A stretch of 58,542 bases of DNA from an uncultured Rhodospirillales bacterium (GTDB taxonomy: Bacteria; Pseudomonadota; Alphaproteobacteria; Kiloniellales; Kiloniellaceae), in assembly GCA_913060675.1 (NCBI GenBank), contig CAJXUS010000022.1:1-58542 (forward strand). Reading direction: 5' to 3'. Below are positions 15,849 through 25,148 of the stretch, piece after piece. Under the pieces are notes generated by a model. The model ran no database searches and was not told the origin of the DNA. It saw only the letters and a program-made list of their open reading frames with translations. The stretch's first letter is position 1; each line of letters begins with the position of its first letter. A program made the translations under genes and the position numbers.

Positions 15849-17965
15849 CAGTCTTGCTCTCCTCTTTTGCGTCTTCTGCGCATCATGAGCAAGAGCAGCA
15901 CAACAAGCGTGCTTCCCAGAGCATAAGGTCGCCAGTTATTTTTTTGGAAAAAGGTTTTGGGGTCGATAAAAAGTTGGAAGGTAAAAAATTCTTTTACCTT
16001 TTGAGGTTGCAGGCCAAGCTTGTCGAAATTTTCTAAGAAAGTATCAAGAATAGCGGGATCAAAGAAAGATTCTTCTTCGTTACTCGTTGTTACAACTTCG
16101 CTTGTATCTACCTCAGAAGGGGTGGTTTGGGATGCTTCGTTCTTTGCCATCGTTGCAATTAATAAAGCTTCTTTTTCTTTATCGAACCACCAGTAGGAAG
16201 TACTTGTCCCCCTCCAAGGTGTTATTTTGGGGCGTGAAAACTTGTCCCAATAGAGCACACGATCATCTTCCGTATGAAATTGAGGGATAACGTAAAAGCC
16301 CCATAGGAGCAGCCGATCCAGGGCTCGAACATTGGCGACAAGTTCTTTTCGATCCTCTGCATTTACGACAGATTCCACAAGCTCATCAATCACTGGGTCA
16401 CTGATGCCCGAAAAATTACCGCTGCCTAAAACGTTAGCGGTTTTACTCGTCCAAAACCCCCGTTGTTCTGTTCCGGGCGTTATACTTGCGGAGAGTTTGA
16501 TAATGACGACATCGTAATCAAAGTCTCGAATGCGATTGTAATATTGTGATCGATCAACCAGTCGTATTTTTGCTTCTATACCAAGCTTGCTTAGGCTGGT
16601 TGCAAAAGGCAGAACAGTTCTTTCCATTCCTTTAGACGCCACAAGCATCTCAAAAGACATTTGTTCACCAGTTTTTTCATTAACTAGTTTGAGGTCGCGC
16701 ACAACCCAGCCTGCTTCTGCCAGTAAAGAAAATGCTTTGTGATAATTATCTCTGGGCCATCCTTTGCCATCTGTTTTAGGGACATGAAAAGGCTCATTGA
16801 AAAGTCGATCAGTTACTTTTCCACGATATTGCTCAAGAATTTCAAGCTCTTTCCCTGTGGGTAACCCGGAAGAAGAAAGTTCGGAGTTGCCAAAGAAATT
16901 TGTGGATCTGGTTAGGAGGCCATAAGAGAGATTGTTATTCGTCCATTCAAAGTCATAGGCATAGCCAAGGGCTTCTCTTACTTTTGGGTCCTTGAAAATG
17001 TCACGGCGGGTATTTAAAAAATATCCCTGTATGCCCTGAGGGCGCTTGTGTGGAATGGATTCTTTCTTGAGCCAACCCTTTGTAATTGCAGGAACATCAT
17101 AGTCCTGTGCCCAGGCACTTGAAGATCGCTCGTTTCTATAATCAATCTCTCCTGATTTAATCGCCAGTTTTATGACGTCACTATCATGATAATAGGTCGT
17201 TCGAAGTGCGTCGAAATTGTCCTGACCTTTGTTGACGGGGAGATCTTTGCCCCAATAGTCCTTTACGCGTTCTTGAACAACATAACGGCCAGCTTCAAAG
17301 TCGGTAACTTTATAGGGGCCACTTCCAAGGGGAGGCTCTAGGGTGCTTTTTGAAAAATCTCTGGTTTCCCAGTAGTGCTTGGCAAAAATAGGCAGGGAGC
17401 CTGCGCGGATCGGGAACTCTTTATTTCCAGGCTCGGCAGAATAAAACTTCACGCTACTCTCATCGATCTTCTCGATCCGGTCGATGATGCCGTAATAATT
17501 TTTTACGTAAGGATCAGCATCCTTGCGGATTGTGTCTAAAGAGAAAATAACGTCTTCAACCGTGATGGGTTTTCCATCATGCCAACGGGCCTCGGATCTT
17601 AAGGTGAAAATCACCCAGGATCTGTCATCCGGCCACTCAAGAGTCTCGGCAATGAGGCCATATTCACTTGAAGCCTCATCCGCGCTTGAAACCAAAAGGC
17701 TTTCGGGATTGAAACCAGGGCCTGGAACGCCTTTGATAATATAGGGATTGAAGCTGTCGAAAGTGCCTTCGCTGGCTATTCGTAATTCGCCACCCTTTGG
17801 AGCATTGGGATTCACATACTTAAAATGAGTAAAATCAGCGGGATATCCAGGTTCACCGTGAATGGCGATGCCATGGGATTTTGTTGTTGCAGCAGAGGCA
17901 GCCGTTAATATTACTGGCGGCAAGAGGACGCTTAGAGCAAAGCTGACCAGAATGAGTGCACGCAT
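15848..17965 (-). CDS. yejA: Oligopeptide-binding protein YejA with a C-terminal membrane anchor
   Basis: A 705-residue extracellular solute-binding protein (SBP family 5) with a signal peptide (about residues 1-26). The SBP_bac_5 domain covers about residues 60-600, including FTLRSEARWHDGKPIT and PLGSGPYKV. YejA proteins are usually about 600-620 residues. This one carries some 90 extra: a Ser/Thr/Glu linker, a hydrophobic-amphipathic part, then one predicted transmembrane helix (ALGSTLVVLLLLMM) and a basic tail RRRRKRGEQD. That predicts a binding protein tethered to the membrane at its C-terminus. First gene of yejABEF. Confidence 0.9.
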   Translation of the reverse strand: MRALILVSFALSVLLPPVILTAASAATTKSHGIAIHGEPGYPADFTHFKYVNPNAPKGGELRIASEGTFDSFNPYIIKGVPGPGFNPESLLVSSADEASSEYGLIAETLEWPDDRSWVIFTLRSEARWHDGKPITVEDVIFSLDTIRKDADPYVKNYYGIIDRIEKIDESSVKFYSAEPGNKEFPIRAGSLPIFAKHYWETRDFSKSTLEPPLGSGPYKVTDFEAGRYVVQERVKDYWGKDLPVNKGQDNFDALRTTYYHDSDVIKLAIKSGEIDYRNERSSSAWAQDYDVPAITKGWLKKESIPHKRPQGIQGYFLNTRRDIFKDPKVREALGYAYDFEWTNNNLSYGLLTRSTNFFGNSELSSSGLPTGKELEILEQYRGKVTDRLFNEPFHVPKTDGKGWPRDNYHKAFSLLAEAGWVVRDLKLVNEKTGEQMSFEMLVASKGMERTVLPFATSLSKLGIEAKIRLVDRSQYYNRIRDFDYDVVIIKLSASITPGTEQRGFWTSKTANVLGSGNFSGISDPVIDELVESVVNAEDRKELVANVRALDRLLLWGFYVIPQFHTEDDRVLYWDKFSRPKITPWRGTSTSYWWFDKEKEALLIATMAKNEASQTTPSEVDTSEVVTTSNEEESFFDPAILDTFLENFDKLGLQPQKVKEFFTFQLFIDPKTFFQKNNWRPYALGSTLVVLLLLMMRRRRKRGEQD

Positions 17966-18029
17966 CTTGTTGGCATAACCCCCGAAATGTCTTTTTTTGT
18001 TTTGAGGGCGATGACCCCCGCGGTGACAG

Positions 18030-18074
18030 TTTGAGGGGTTTTAAAAATAGTATCAAGGCCTTGATCCCCTCAAA
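18030..18074. repeat. Nested inverted repeats in the yejA leader
   Basis: Outer arms TTTGAGGGG (18030-18038) and CCCCTCAAA (18066-18074) enclose a perfect 14-bp palindrome ATCAAGGCCTTGAT (18052-18065). Another TTTGAGGG lies at 18001-18008. It sits between hisN and yejA, on the transcript upstream of yejA. It could be a terminator, attenuator or operator; no decisive T-run follows the outer stem. Confidence 0.5.
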
Positions 18075-18153
18075 CACGTGGAAGTGAGAGTTTCGCAGGC
18101 TTATGATGAAAAATGGTTAACGTCACAAAATTAATCTAAAAATAACCATAAAT

Positions 18154-18951
18154 TTATTCACTGAAGAGGATTTGGACTTCCTGATGGACCCGTTTGTCTC
18201 CCGCAGCAATAACTTTGCCATCAGAATGCATGTCTAAGGCATTACCTTCCCAATCGGTCATAATTCCTCCGGCGCCCGTAACAATAGGAACCTGAGCGAG
18301 GAAATCATAAACACCCATACCCGCTTCTATAGTCAGATCGGTAAAGCCGCTGGTAACCAGGCCGTAATTATAACAGTCGCCACCAAACAGAGGCATCTTG
18401 GTGGATTTTCTAACGCGGTCGAATTTTGGAAACTCGTCTTCTTTGAATAAAAGAGGCGAGGTTGTCGCGATTGTAGCTTCGGCAAGGCTGGCGCATTCGC
18501 GGACTTTGGCTTCGTTGGTGCCGCGATAGTCTTTAAACAGGGTGGGGCGTCCCGTTGCGCCGATCCAACGCTCGTTGATCACAGGCATGGCGAGGATCCC
18601 CATGATCGGTTGATTGTTTTTCAACAGGGCGACAAGAGTTCCAAAAATGGCATGTCCAGAGATAAAGCTACGCGTACCATCTATGGGATCCAGAGCCCAA
18701 ACAAATTCAGCATCGGTATTTTCCGCGCCATGTTCTTCGCCGACAATGCCGTGATCTGGATAGTGTTTGTTTATCAGATCTCGCATTGCGCTTTCAGCAT
18801 TTTTATCCGCGATAGTAACGGGTGAATCGTCGCTCTTTCCTTCGATTTCAAGAGGTTGCCGAAAGTGCTTTAGGATAATTTCCTGTGCCGCATCACATAG
18901 TTGTTCACCCAATTGGACAAACTCATTTGGGCAAATAAATTGGCTAGTCAT
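18154..18951 (-). CDS. hisN: Histidinol-phosphatase, inositol-monophosphatase type
   Basis: A 265-residue Mg-dependent phosphatase of the inositol monophosphatase superfamily. Metal and substrate motifs are GEEHG (residues 72-76) and WALDPIDGTRSF (about 86-97), with the C-terminal Asp in GVYDFLAQVPIVTGAGG. The subfamily pattern DPIDGTRSFI.G fits HisN, which removes phosphate from L-histidinol phosphate in histidine synthesis. An inositol-phosphatase role is the alternative. No other his genes are close. Confidence 0.78.
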   Translation of the reverse strand: MTSQFICPNEFVQLGEQLCDAAQEIILKHFRQPLEIEGKSDDSPVTIADKNAESAMRDLINKHYPDHGIVGEEHGAENTDAEFVWALDPIDGTRSFISGHAIFGTLVALLKNNQPIMGILAMPVINERWIGATGRPTLFKDYRGTNEAKVRECASLAEATIATTSPLLFKEDEFPKFDRVRKSTKMPLFGGDCYNYGLVTSGFTDLTIEAGMGVYDFLAQVPIVTGAGGIMTDWEGNALDMHSDGKVIAAGDKRVHQEVQILFSE

Positions 18952-19021
18952 GCGGTGGATCCTTTATCGCGCTGGGGCGTGATTCGTAGAAGTAAGTAAA
19001 TAGTAATTAGATAGTGCACAT

Positions 19022-19047
19022 AAAAAAGGCGACCAATAAGGCCGCCT
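19022..19047 (-). terminator. Rho-independent terminator after the cytochrome c gene
   Basis: On the minus strand, AGGCGGCC and GGTCGCCT form an 8-bp stem with one G-U pair and a TTATT loop, followed by six T. It ends the cytochrome c transcript. Confidence 0.8.
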
Positions 19048-19069
19048 ATTTCTGTTGACCCTCGCCAGA

Positions 19070-19612
19070 TTACTCTGGAAGCCCCGCTGGGCTATCGCTT
19101 TGCTGGCGCAAGTAAGCGATTAGGTCAGCACGTTGGCCAACCTTTTTGAGGCCACCAAAACCCATTTTGGTTCCTGGTGCGTAAGCTTTCGGCTTGGCGA
19201 GAAATTCGTTAAGAGCTTCGTAATCCCACGTCTCACTGCTCATGCCGTTAAGGACGTCAGAATAAGCATAACCATCAACGGATGCGCGCTGACGATCAAC
19301 AACGCCCCAAAGAGCTGGTCCAAGTTTATTTGCACCACCACTTTCAACGCTGTGACAAGCGGAGCACTTTTTGAAGCCTTTTTCACCAGCAGCGACATCG
19401 GCACTTGCGAGCAGCGCGCTGATTGGCTCAATGACGGGGCCAGCAGGAGCCGCAGATGCAACTTCTGCACCACTGTCAGCGACTTCAATTTTAAATGCGT
19501 TCTCTTCCAGATCTTTTGGATGATAGAGCATTGTGGCTGCAAAACCAGATGCCAATAAGATGATGCCGGCAGTTAAGACTGAGGCAAAGGCCTTGTTGTT
19601 CTCTAAAGACAT
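19070..19612 (-). CDS. cycM: Membrane-anchored class I cytochrome c (CycM-like)
   Basis: A 180-residue electron carrier. An uncleaved N-terminal transmembrane helix (about residues 10-30, FASVLTAGIILLASGFAA) is followed by an Ala/Pro linker and a cytochrome c domain: haem-binding CSACH at about residue 84 and the axial Met in PGTKMGF. The pattern matches CycM/c552, which links the bc1 complex to cytochrome oxidase. Position next to kdsB and pheA is common in alphaproteobacteria. Promoter and terminator are visible. Confidence 0.88.
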   Translation of the reverse strand: MSLENNKAFASVLTAGIILLASGFAATMLYHPKDLEENAFKIEVADSGAEVASAAPAGPVIEPISALLASADVAAGEKGFKKCSACHSVESGGANKLGPALWGVVDRQRASVDGYAYSDVLNGMSSETWDYEALNEFLAKPKAYAPGTKMGFGGLKKVGQRADLIAYLRQQSDSPAGLPE

Positions 19613-19654
19613 TCTTCCTGACCCTTTGGGCTTATTTTTTAAAAATTCCGGCCG

Positions 19655-19683
19655 ACAATAACTCTCTCAGGCCAAGCATTCAA
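19655..19683 (-). promoter_or_regulatory. Promoter candidate of the cytochrome c gene
   Basis: On the minus strand TTGAAT (19678-19683) and TATTGT (19655-19660) are separated by 17 nt, a fair sigma-70 match 43 nt before the start codon. Confidence 0.5.
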
Positions 19684-19876
19684 TAGTGTCTATCGATTTT
19701 TGGCCCGTTCGGATAGTTTTTTTGACACTTTCTTTCGAAATAACCGGTTATCAGCTTTGTTTGCTGCCAACTCATTAACTATGCTATGGGCTTACAACAA
19801 AATTCTGAAGGGTGTAGATCCATCGGAACAACAAGAATATTTAAAGTTTTACCCCGTTGAGTATTTTGAGGCTTGA

Positions 19877-20632
19877 ATGTCCCTTCCAACAAATCCAGTT
19901 GTGCTTATTCCCGCCCGTATGGCTTCTTCGCGCTTACCCAACAAGCCCTTGGCCGATATCTGTGGCTTGCCCATGATTGCTCAATGTTATAACCGGGCGG
20001 TAGAAGCCGAACTTGGACCTGTCGTTATTGCCTGTGCAGAGCCTGAAATAGCGCAAGCTGTGGAAAAGATCGGGGGCATTGCCGTTTTGACCGACCCCAA
20101 TCATCCCTCTGGCTCTGATCGTATTCACGAAGCCCTGCAAATTTTTGATCCCACCGGTAAGCATGATGCAATCATCAACGTACAAGGTGATCTGCCAACA
20201 GTTGAGCCACGTTTAATAAGGCGCACTTTTGAGGTGTTAGTAGACGAAGATGTCGACATCGCTACTCTTGCAGTTGAAATTACCGACCTGGAAGAACGCA
20301 CTAATCCAAATGTTGTCAAAGCAATAGCAGGATTTGAAGAAGGCCAAGATGTCTCACGCGCTTTATACTTTAGCCGTAGCACCGCACCATGGGATGACGG
20401 TGATAGCTCTAAGCCTCTTTATCACCATATTGGAATGTATGCCTACCGCCGTTCCGCGTTGGAACGTTTTGTTTCTCTGCCCGCGTCTCCTTTGGAAAAA
20501 CGCGAACGGTTGGAACAGCTTAGAGCACTTGAAGCGGGGATGCGCATAGATGTTGCCCTCGTTGACACTATTCCTCTGGGGGTCGATACTCCCGCAGACC
20601 TTGAGAAAGCCAGAAAGATTCTTCAAGGTTAA
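19877..20632 (+). CDS. kdsB: 3-deoxy-manno-octulosonate cytidylyltransferase
   Basis: A 251-residue cytosolic enzyme that makes CMP-Kdo for lipopolysaccharide inner core. The nucleotide-binding N-terminus [18 protein letters not shown] and the segment [11 protein letters not shown] are diagnostic. Length is typical. It is 40 bp upstream of pheA and likely cotranscribed with it. Confidence 0.95.
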   Translation: MSLPTNPVVLIPARMASSRLPNKPLADICGLPMIAQCYNRAVEAELGPVVIACAEPEIAQAVEKIGGIAVLTDPNHPSGSDRIHEALQIFDPTGKHDAIINVQGDLPTVEPRLIRRTFEVLVDEDVDIATLAVEITDLEERTNPNVVKAIAGFEEGQDVSRALYFSRSTAPWDDGDSSKPLYHHIGMYAYRRSALERFVSLPASPLEKRERLEQLRALEAGMRIDVALVDTIPLGVDTPADLEKARKILQG

Positions 20633-20672
20633 ACTAAGTTTATAAATTAGATCAAAATATAGGGCCACCCCA

Positions 20673-21533
20673 ATGACTGACGTCGAAAACACTATCGCCT
20701 TTCAAGGTGTCAAAGGAGCAAATTCTGACATAGCCTGTCACTCTGTCTTTCCGGATATGGAAACATTGGCTTGTTACTCTTTTGAAGACACCTTTGCGGC
20801 AGTACGTGAGGGTAAGGCTCGTTTAGCGATGATCCCAATTGAGAATTCCAGCGCAGGTCGCGTGGCTGACAACCATCATCTGATGCCAGAATCCGGTCTG
20901 CATATTATTGGTGAGCATTACCAGAAAATTGAACACCAGTTGTTGGCTCCCAAAGGGGCAACGCTTGCTGGACTTCGCCAAGTTCATTCTCACGTTCAGG
21001 CTCTTGCTCAGTGTCGAGATTTTTTGAGAGAACACGATATTGAACCGATCGTTGCCGCCGATACTGCTGGCGCTGCCGAGCAGGTCGCGTTGTGGGACAA
21101 TAAGGATGTTGGGGCAATCGCGACGTCTCTCGCGGGTGAAATCTATGGATTGGATACCCTGGGTACTGACGTCAACGATAATGAAGATAACACAACCCGC
21201 TTCCTGGTTATGGCGAGGGATCCGATAGATCCTGATCCTGCTGATTCAAAAGTGATGACGACCTTTGTCTTCAAGGTTCGCTCTGTACCTGCTGCGTTAT
21301 ATAAAGCTCTTGGTGGTTTTGCGACCAATGGGGTCAACTTGACTAAACTTGAGAGTTATATCACTGACGGAAGCTTCTCTGTTGCGCAGTTCTATGCAGA
21401 TGTCGAAGGTCATCCTTCTGAGCGCCTGGTTCGTTTGGCACTTGAAGAGCTAAGCTTCTTTTCTAAAGAAGTTCGCATTATGGGGGTTTATCCCGCGAAT
21501 TCCTTTCGTGATCGTGGCACAGCTGCGGAGTAA
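20673..21533 (+). CDS. pheA: Prephenate dehydratase
   Basis: A 286-residue monofunctional enzyme converting prephenate to phenylpyruvate for phenylalanine synthesis. The catalytic domain (about residues 8-185) includes the TTRFLV motif. The C-terminal ACT domain (about 195-280) contains the GALYKALGGF-type and NLTKLES segments that bind phenylalanine for feedback inhibition. No chorismate mutase domain is fused. A strong terminator follows. Confidence 0.95.
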   Translation: MTDVENTIAFQGVKGANSDIACHSVFPDMETLACYSFEDTFAAVREGKARLAMIPIENSSAGRVADNHHLMPESGLHIIGEHYQKIEHQLLAPKGATLAGLRQVHSHVQALAQCRDFLREHDIEPIVAADTAGAAEQVALWDNKDVGAIATSLAGEIYGLDTLGTDVNDNEDNTTRFLVMARDPIDPDPADSKVMTTFVFKVRSVPAALYKALGGFATNGVNLTKLESYITDGSFSVAQFYADVEGHPSERLVRLALEELSFFSKEVRIMGVYPANSFRDRGTAAE

Positions 21534-21564
21534 ACCTTTCTCCGGATAAATGAATGACCTAAAT

Positions 21565-21596
21565 AAAAACCCGGGCTGATTTCAGACCGGGTTTTT
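21565..21596. terminator. Bidirectional terminator between pheA and nudC
   Basis: Stem ACCCGG (21569-21574) with CCGGGT (21587-21592), extended by A-T pairs, with A- and T-runs on both sides. It suits both convergent genes. Confidence 0.85.
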
Positions 21597-21620
21597 ATTT
21601 GGATCTCGTTTAGGGGGGCG

Positions 21621-22529
21621 TTATTTTTCTTTTAGCCAGTCATCGACCAGAACTCGGGAAATTGAATCTTTTCTTGGCAAGTTGAACGTTTCATCCTCTG
21701 GGGATGCCAATAGTTCGTCCCGATGGAACCAACGCGCGGATTCTATCTCTTGGGTGTCAAGGACGAGCGGGTCATGTCGTGAGCCTTCGGCCGTAAAGCC
21801 AACCATAAGAGACGCCGGGAATGGCCAGGGTTGTGATGAATGGTAACGAACATTTTTAACATCGATACCGACTTCTTCTTTCACTTCCCTGATGACGGTT
21901 TGCTCCAAGCTTTCGCCGATTTCAAGGAAGCCAGCAAGAACTGAATGTCCCCCTGGGCGCCAACCAGCATTCCGGGCAAGCAGGCACCAGTCTCCATCGG
22001 TTACACGCATGATTACGGCGGGGTCCGTTCTGGGGTAATGCAGGCGACCGCAATTCTCTCCGGTGCATTGCAGGACATGCCCACCCTCGGTAGATCTTGT
22101 CGGGTTCCCGCAGTGTCCACAAAATCTGTGCTGTTTATGCCAATGTACCAGGCCTCTTGCGTAGGCCATTATCGCAGCATCGTCCGCCTTGAGTAGACTC
22201 CAATGATCCCTAAGATCTAAAAACGTACCAATAGAGAGCTCTGGTGGATCTTGGGAGTGAGGCAACATAGCTGCCAAAACGGGCCGGTCATCACGCATGC
22301 CAAGGAAAATAATTTCCTCGGCGAGCTCAAATATTTCTGTCGCCTCACTGCCGGGCAAAAAGAGGGGGTCTAATTTCTCTTCAGAAACAAAGAGCCCATT
22401 ATGTCGCCAGACTGTTGTCACTAGGCTATCAGGAGAGTGCTGAAATCCTTGTAGCGTATCTGGTAAGATTCGCAAATGTGCTGCGCGATCCAGTTTTGAT
22501 GTTGTGTAGATGTGTCGTCTGTCAGTCAT
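21621..22529 (-). CDS. nudC: NAD(H) pyrophosphatase / decapping Nudix hydrolase NudC
   Basis: A 302-residue Nudix enzyme that cleaves NADH to NMNH and AMP and can remove NAD caps from RNA. A four-cysteine zinc site is seen in CGHCGNPT and C-x4-C near LQCTGENCGRLHYPR. The Nudix box is GFLEIGES...REVKEEVGID. I take the ATG at 22529 (MTDRRHIY) by comparison with family length; an in-frame TTG at 22580 is possible, and neither has a strong ribosome binding site. Confidence 0.88.
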   Translation of the reverse strand: MTDRRHIYTTSKLDRAAHLRILPDTLQGFQHSPDSLVTTVWRHNGLFVSEEKLDPLFLPGSEATEIFELAEEIIFLGMRDDRPVLAAMLPHSQDPPELSIGTFLDLRDHWSLLKADDAAIMAYARGLVHWHKQHRFCGHCGNPTRSTEGGHVLQCTGENCGRLHYPRTDPAVIMRVTDGDWCLLARNAGWRPGGHSVLAGFLEIGESLEQTVIREVKEEVGIDVKNVRYHSSQPWPFPASLMVGFTAEGSRHDPLVLDTQEIESARWFHRDELLASPEDETFNLPRKDSISRVLVDDWLKEK

Positions 22530-22603
22530 GGTCAGAGGGTGTACCAGAGAAAGAGTTCTGTAAATATCAAGAGTAAGCAATTTTTAAAAGGTTTCAAAAA
22601 GAC

Positions 22604-22632
22604 TTGCGTTAAGGGAAGAGAAGTCCGATATA
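22604..22632 (+). promoter_or_regulatory. Promoter candidate of the SRP RNA
   Basis: TTGCGT (22604-22609) and GATATA (22627-22632) with a 17-nt spacer place a transcription start within a few bases of the RNA's 5' end. Confidence 0.5.
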
Positions 22633-22635
22633 GGG

Positions 22636-22737
22636 GGCGAGAGGTTGGCTACGGGCGTAGCGCTCGCCAACCCGGTCAGATCCGGAAGGAAGCAGCCGTA
22701 ACGAGTTTGCCGCGGGTCGTGGTTCAGCCTCTCACCT
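22636..22737 (+). ncRNA. ffs: Signal recognition particle 4.5S RNA
   Basis: About 100 nt. It contains the near-invariant apical core CGGTCAGATCCGGAAGGAAG with GCAGCC after it (22673-22696). The 5' segment GCGAGAGG pairs with CCTCTCAC (22728-22735) to close a long hairpin, and GGTTGGC pairs across the arm. It forms the SRP with Ffh for co-translational membrane targeting. Ends are approximate. Confidence 0.95.
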
Positions 22738-22765
22738 TAATTTTATTTCTTAAGTTATTATAAAC

Positions 22766-22789
22766 ACGAGCTTTATGCTCGTTTTTTTA
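22766..22789 (+). terminator. Terminator after the SRP RNA
   Basis: Stem ACGAGC (22766-22771) / GCTCGT (22777-22782), loop TTTAT, then a run of seven T. Confidence 0.8.
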
Positions 22790-22887
22790 TGTCTAATTTC
22801 TCCTTTTTGATTAACTTTTCCGACTGTGATTGCCTTGATGTTTCAATGGGGTAAAGTAGAGCGAAACAGGAAATAATTAGCAGTGGC

Positions 22888-24810
22888 ATGAGCGATAATT
22901 CAATAGAACAACAGGACTCGGATACCGAATCCGGAGCTGCCTACCAGGTATTGGCCCGTAAGTATCGGCCGACCTCTTTTCGTGACCTCTATGGGCAAGA
23001 TGCACTGGTAAGAACGATTACCAATGCGATTGACAGCGACCGCTTGGCACATGCGTTTATTCTTACGGGTGTTCGTGGTGTCGGCAAAACGACATCAGCC
23101 AGGATCATAGCAAAAGCACTGAATTGTGTCGGAGCTGATGGAACTGGTGGCCCAACAGCAGATCCATGCGGTGTTTGTGAAAGCTGTGTTTCCATCGCAC
23201 AGGATCGACACGTTGATGTTATGGAAATGGATGCTGCCAGCCGAACTGGTGTTGGGGATATTCGTGAACTCATCGAAGGTGTTCGCTATCGGCCGGTATC
23301 TGCACGCAAAAAAGTCTATATTATCGATGAGGTCCATATGCTTTCTAACAGTGCGTTTAACGCACTGTTGAAGACACTTGAAGAACCTCCCGAACACGTC
23401 GTCTTTATTTTTGCGACCACTGAAATTCGCAAAGTTCCAGTAACAGTCCTTTCCCGTTGTCAGCGTTTTGATCTTCGCCGTCTCGAGCATGCAGAGTTGG
23501 TCAAGCTCTTCACAATGGTATTAGGCAAAGAGAAAATTTCATTCGAAGAAGAGGCCCTTGGTCTCCTGGCCCGAGCAGCGGATGGTTCAGCGCGTGATGG
23601 CTTGTCTTTGCTCGATCAGGGAATTGCGTTGGGCGGGGGGACGTCTATTGATAGCGATCCTATTCGCCACATGTTGGGTTTGGCGGATCGGACGAGAATC
23701 TTCGATCTCTTCGATGCCATCATGAAGGGTGATTGTGCTGAGGCCCTTGAGATTTTAAGCGATCTTTATAACGGCGGCGCAGAGCCTGTTGTCGTTATGA
23801 AAGATATGTTGGAATTAAGTCACCTTCTGACCCGTGCAAAACTTGTTCCTCAAACTTTGGAATCACCCGGCATTCCCGAGGCCGAGCGGGTGCGTGGCGG
23901 AGAGATGAGCAGTACCTTGTCCATGGCCATACTCGCCCGGACATGGCAGATGCTTTTAAAGGGCTTAAGTGAAATTCAGATGGCACCACATCCGCTACAA
24001 GCGGCTGAAATGGTGATTATACGTCTGGCTTACGCAAGTAACCTCCCAACCCCGGGGGATCTCATAAAAAAGCTCCAGGACGCGCCAGCGGTTAACGCCT
24101 CTGCTGATCGCGTCCAAAATACATCTGGTGGTTCAAACTTGAATAACGGTTCTCATGCCGTTTCGAGAGGAAATTTATCAATTGCACCTCAAGTCTCTGC
24201 CCAGGTATCAGCCGTTACGCGGGCCTTCCCTGATCAGGAAGTTACTGCGTTAAAGCCTGAGTTGGTCGTTGATAATACTTCCCCGCAAGTAGTTGAAAGT
24301 TACGAAGAAGAACAACTGGCCTCGCCGAAAACTTTTCGTGAAGTTATTGAACTGGCCCGAGATAAGGGAGACCGTATTCTATCCGCCTATCTTGGAAATG
24401 ACGTTCATCTCTTGAGGTTTGCTCCAGGCGAAATAGAATACCGCCCTGCCGGACATGCTCCTCGCGATCTTTCTGCTCGAATTCAGCGGAACCTACGTGA
24501 ATGGACTGGCAAATCTTGGAAAGTAACTGAGACCAGTAAAGAGGGTGTCGAGACTATCCGAGCTCAGGAAAAGCAGATCAATCAGGTGTTGGACGACAAC
24601 GCCATGGAAGATCCTTTGGTTAAAACGGTGCTGAAACTTTTCCCGGGAACAAAATTAATCAGCCGAAAAGGCTTGCTGCCTGACAACTTTGTAGTAGAAG
24701 GCATAGATGAAAAATCCTTGATTGAATCAATTAACGACCCAGATATGGAAGATCCAGATCTGGACGATGCGGAATTGGTACAACGGCTTAATAATGGAGA
24801 CGAAGTCTGA
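22888..24810 (+). CDS. dnaX: DNA polymerase III subunit tau (and gamma)
   Basis: A 640-residue clamp-loader ATPase. N-terminal AAA+ module: GVRGVGKTT Walker A (about residues 60-68), a Cys-rich zinc site with CGVC.SC (about 93-101), DEVHM Walker B and the SRC sensor. Domain III ends near residue 380, followed by a linker and a C-terminal tau region that binds polymerase and helicase. At codons 393-395 (24064-24072) lies ATA AAA AAG, i.e. the slippery heptamer A AAA AAG. A -1 shift would add APGRASG and stop at TAA 24093-24095, giving a gamma-like 402-residue product. It overlaps ybaB by 1 nt. Confidence 0.96.
   Translation: MSDNSIEQQDSDTESGAAYQVLARKYRPTSFRDLYGQDALVRTITNAIDSDRLAHAFILTGVRGVGKTTSARIIAKALNCVGADGTGGPTADPCGVCESCVSIAQDRHVDVMEMDAASRTGVGDIRELIEGVRYRPVSARKKVYIIDEVHMLSNSAFNALLKTLEEPPEHVVFIFATTEIRKVPVTVLSRCQRFDLRRLEHAELVKLFTMVLGKEKISFEEEALGLLARAADGSARDGLSLLDQGIALGGGTSIDSDPIRHMLGLADRTRIFDLFDAIMKGDCAEALEILSDLYNGGAEPVVVMKDMLELSHLLTRAKLVPQTLESPGIPEAERVRGGEMSSTLSMAILARTWQMLLKGLSEIQMAPHPLQAAEMVIIRLAYASNLPTPGDLIKKLQDAPAVNASADRVQNTSGGSNLNNGSHAVSRGNLSIAPQVSAQVSAVTRAFPDQEVTALKPELVVDNTSPQVVESYEEEQLASPKTFREVIELARDKGDRILSAYLGNDVHLLRFAPGEIEYRPAGHAPRDLSARIQRNLREWTGKSWKVTETSKEGVETIRAQEKQINQVLDDNAMEDPLVKTVLKLFPGTKLISRKGLLPDNFVVEGIDEKSLIESINDPDMEDPDLDDAELVQRLNNGDEV
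24054..24115 (+). promoter_or_regulatory. Programmed -1 frameshift signal in dnaX
   Basis: Elements in order: purine-rich GGGGGA (24054-24059) as a possible internal Shine-Dalgarno stimulator; slippery heptamer A AAA AAG in the correct phase (24066-24072); a 5-nt spacer; a stem with perfect 7-bp arms GGACGCG (24078-24084) and CGCGTCC (24109-24115), continued inside by CAGC (24086-24089) / GCTG (24103-24106). The -1 frame stops at 24093-24095. Heptamer, spacer and stem match the known E. coli dnaX cassette design. Confidence 0.8.
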
Positions 24811-25133
24811 TGAAAAACTTGGCCGGGCTTATGAAACAAGCCCAACAAATGCAGGGCAAAATGGCTGAGATGCAAGAAACGCTCGCAGCTATGGAAGTTG
24901 AAGGTGCTGCCGGCGCTGGAATGGTTAAGGTTGTTATGACAGGCAAGTTTAGCCTGAGTTCGATCAAAATTGATCCAACGCTAGTAAACTCTGACGATCT
25001 CGAAGTGCTTGAAGATTTGATTATGGCGGCTGTTAATGATGCCAGCTCAAAAGTGGAAGCCGCGAAGCAAGAAAAAATGCAGGACGTCACAGGCGGACTA
25101 AATTTGCCAGCTGGTATGAAATTACCGTTTTAA
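24810..25133 (+). CDS. ybaB: YbaB/EbfC nucleoid-associated protein
   Basis: A 107-residue DNA-binding dimer of the YbaB family. It has the Met/Gln-rich N-terminal helix ([16 protein letters not shown]) and the central G.V.V..TGKF..SSIKIDP segment. It lies between dnaX and recR, the standard arrangement, which suggests a role in replication or repair. Its ATG overlaps the dnaX stop. Confidence 0.94.
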   Translation: MKNLAGLMKQAQQMQGKMAEMQETLAAMEVEGAAGAGMVKVVMTGKFSLSSIKIDPTLVNSDDLEVLEDLIMAAVNDASSKVEAAKQEKMQDVTGGLNLPAGMKLPF

Positions 25134-25148
25134 GGGCCAGCTGTATTT

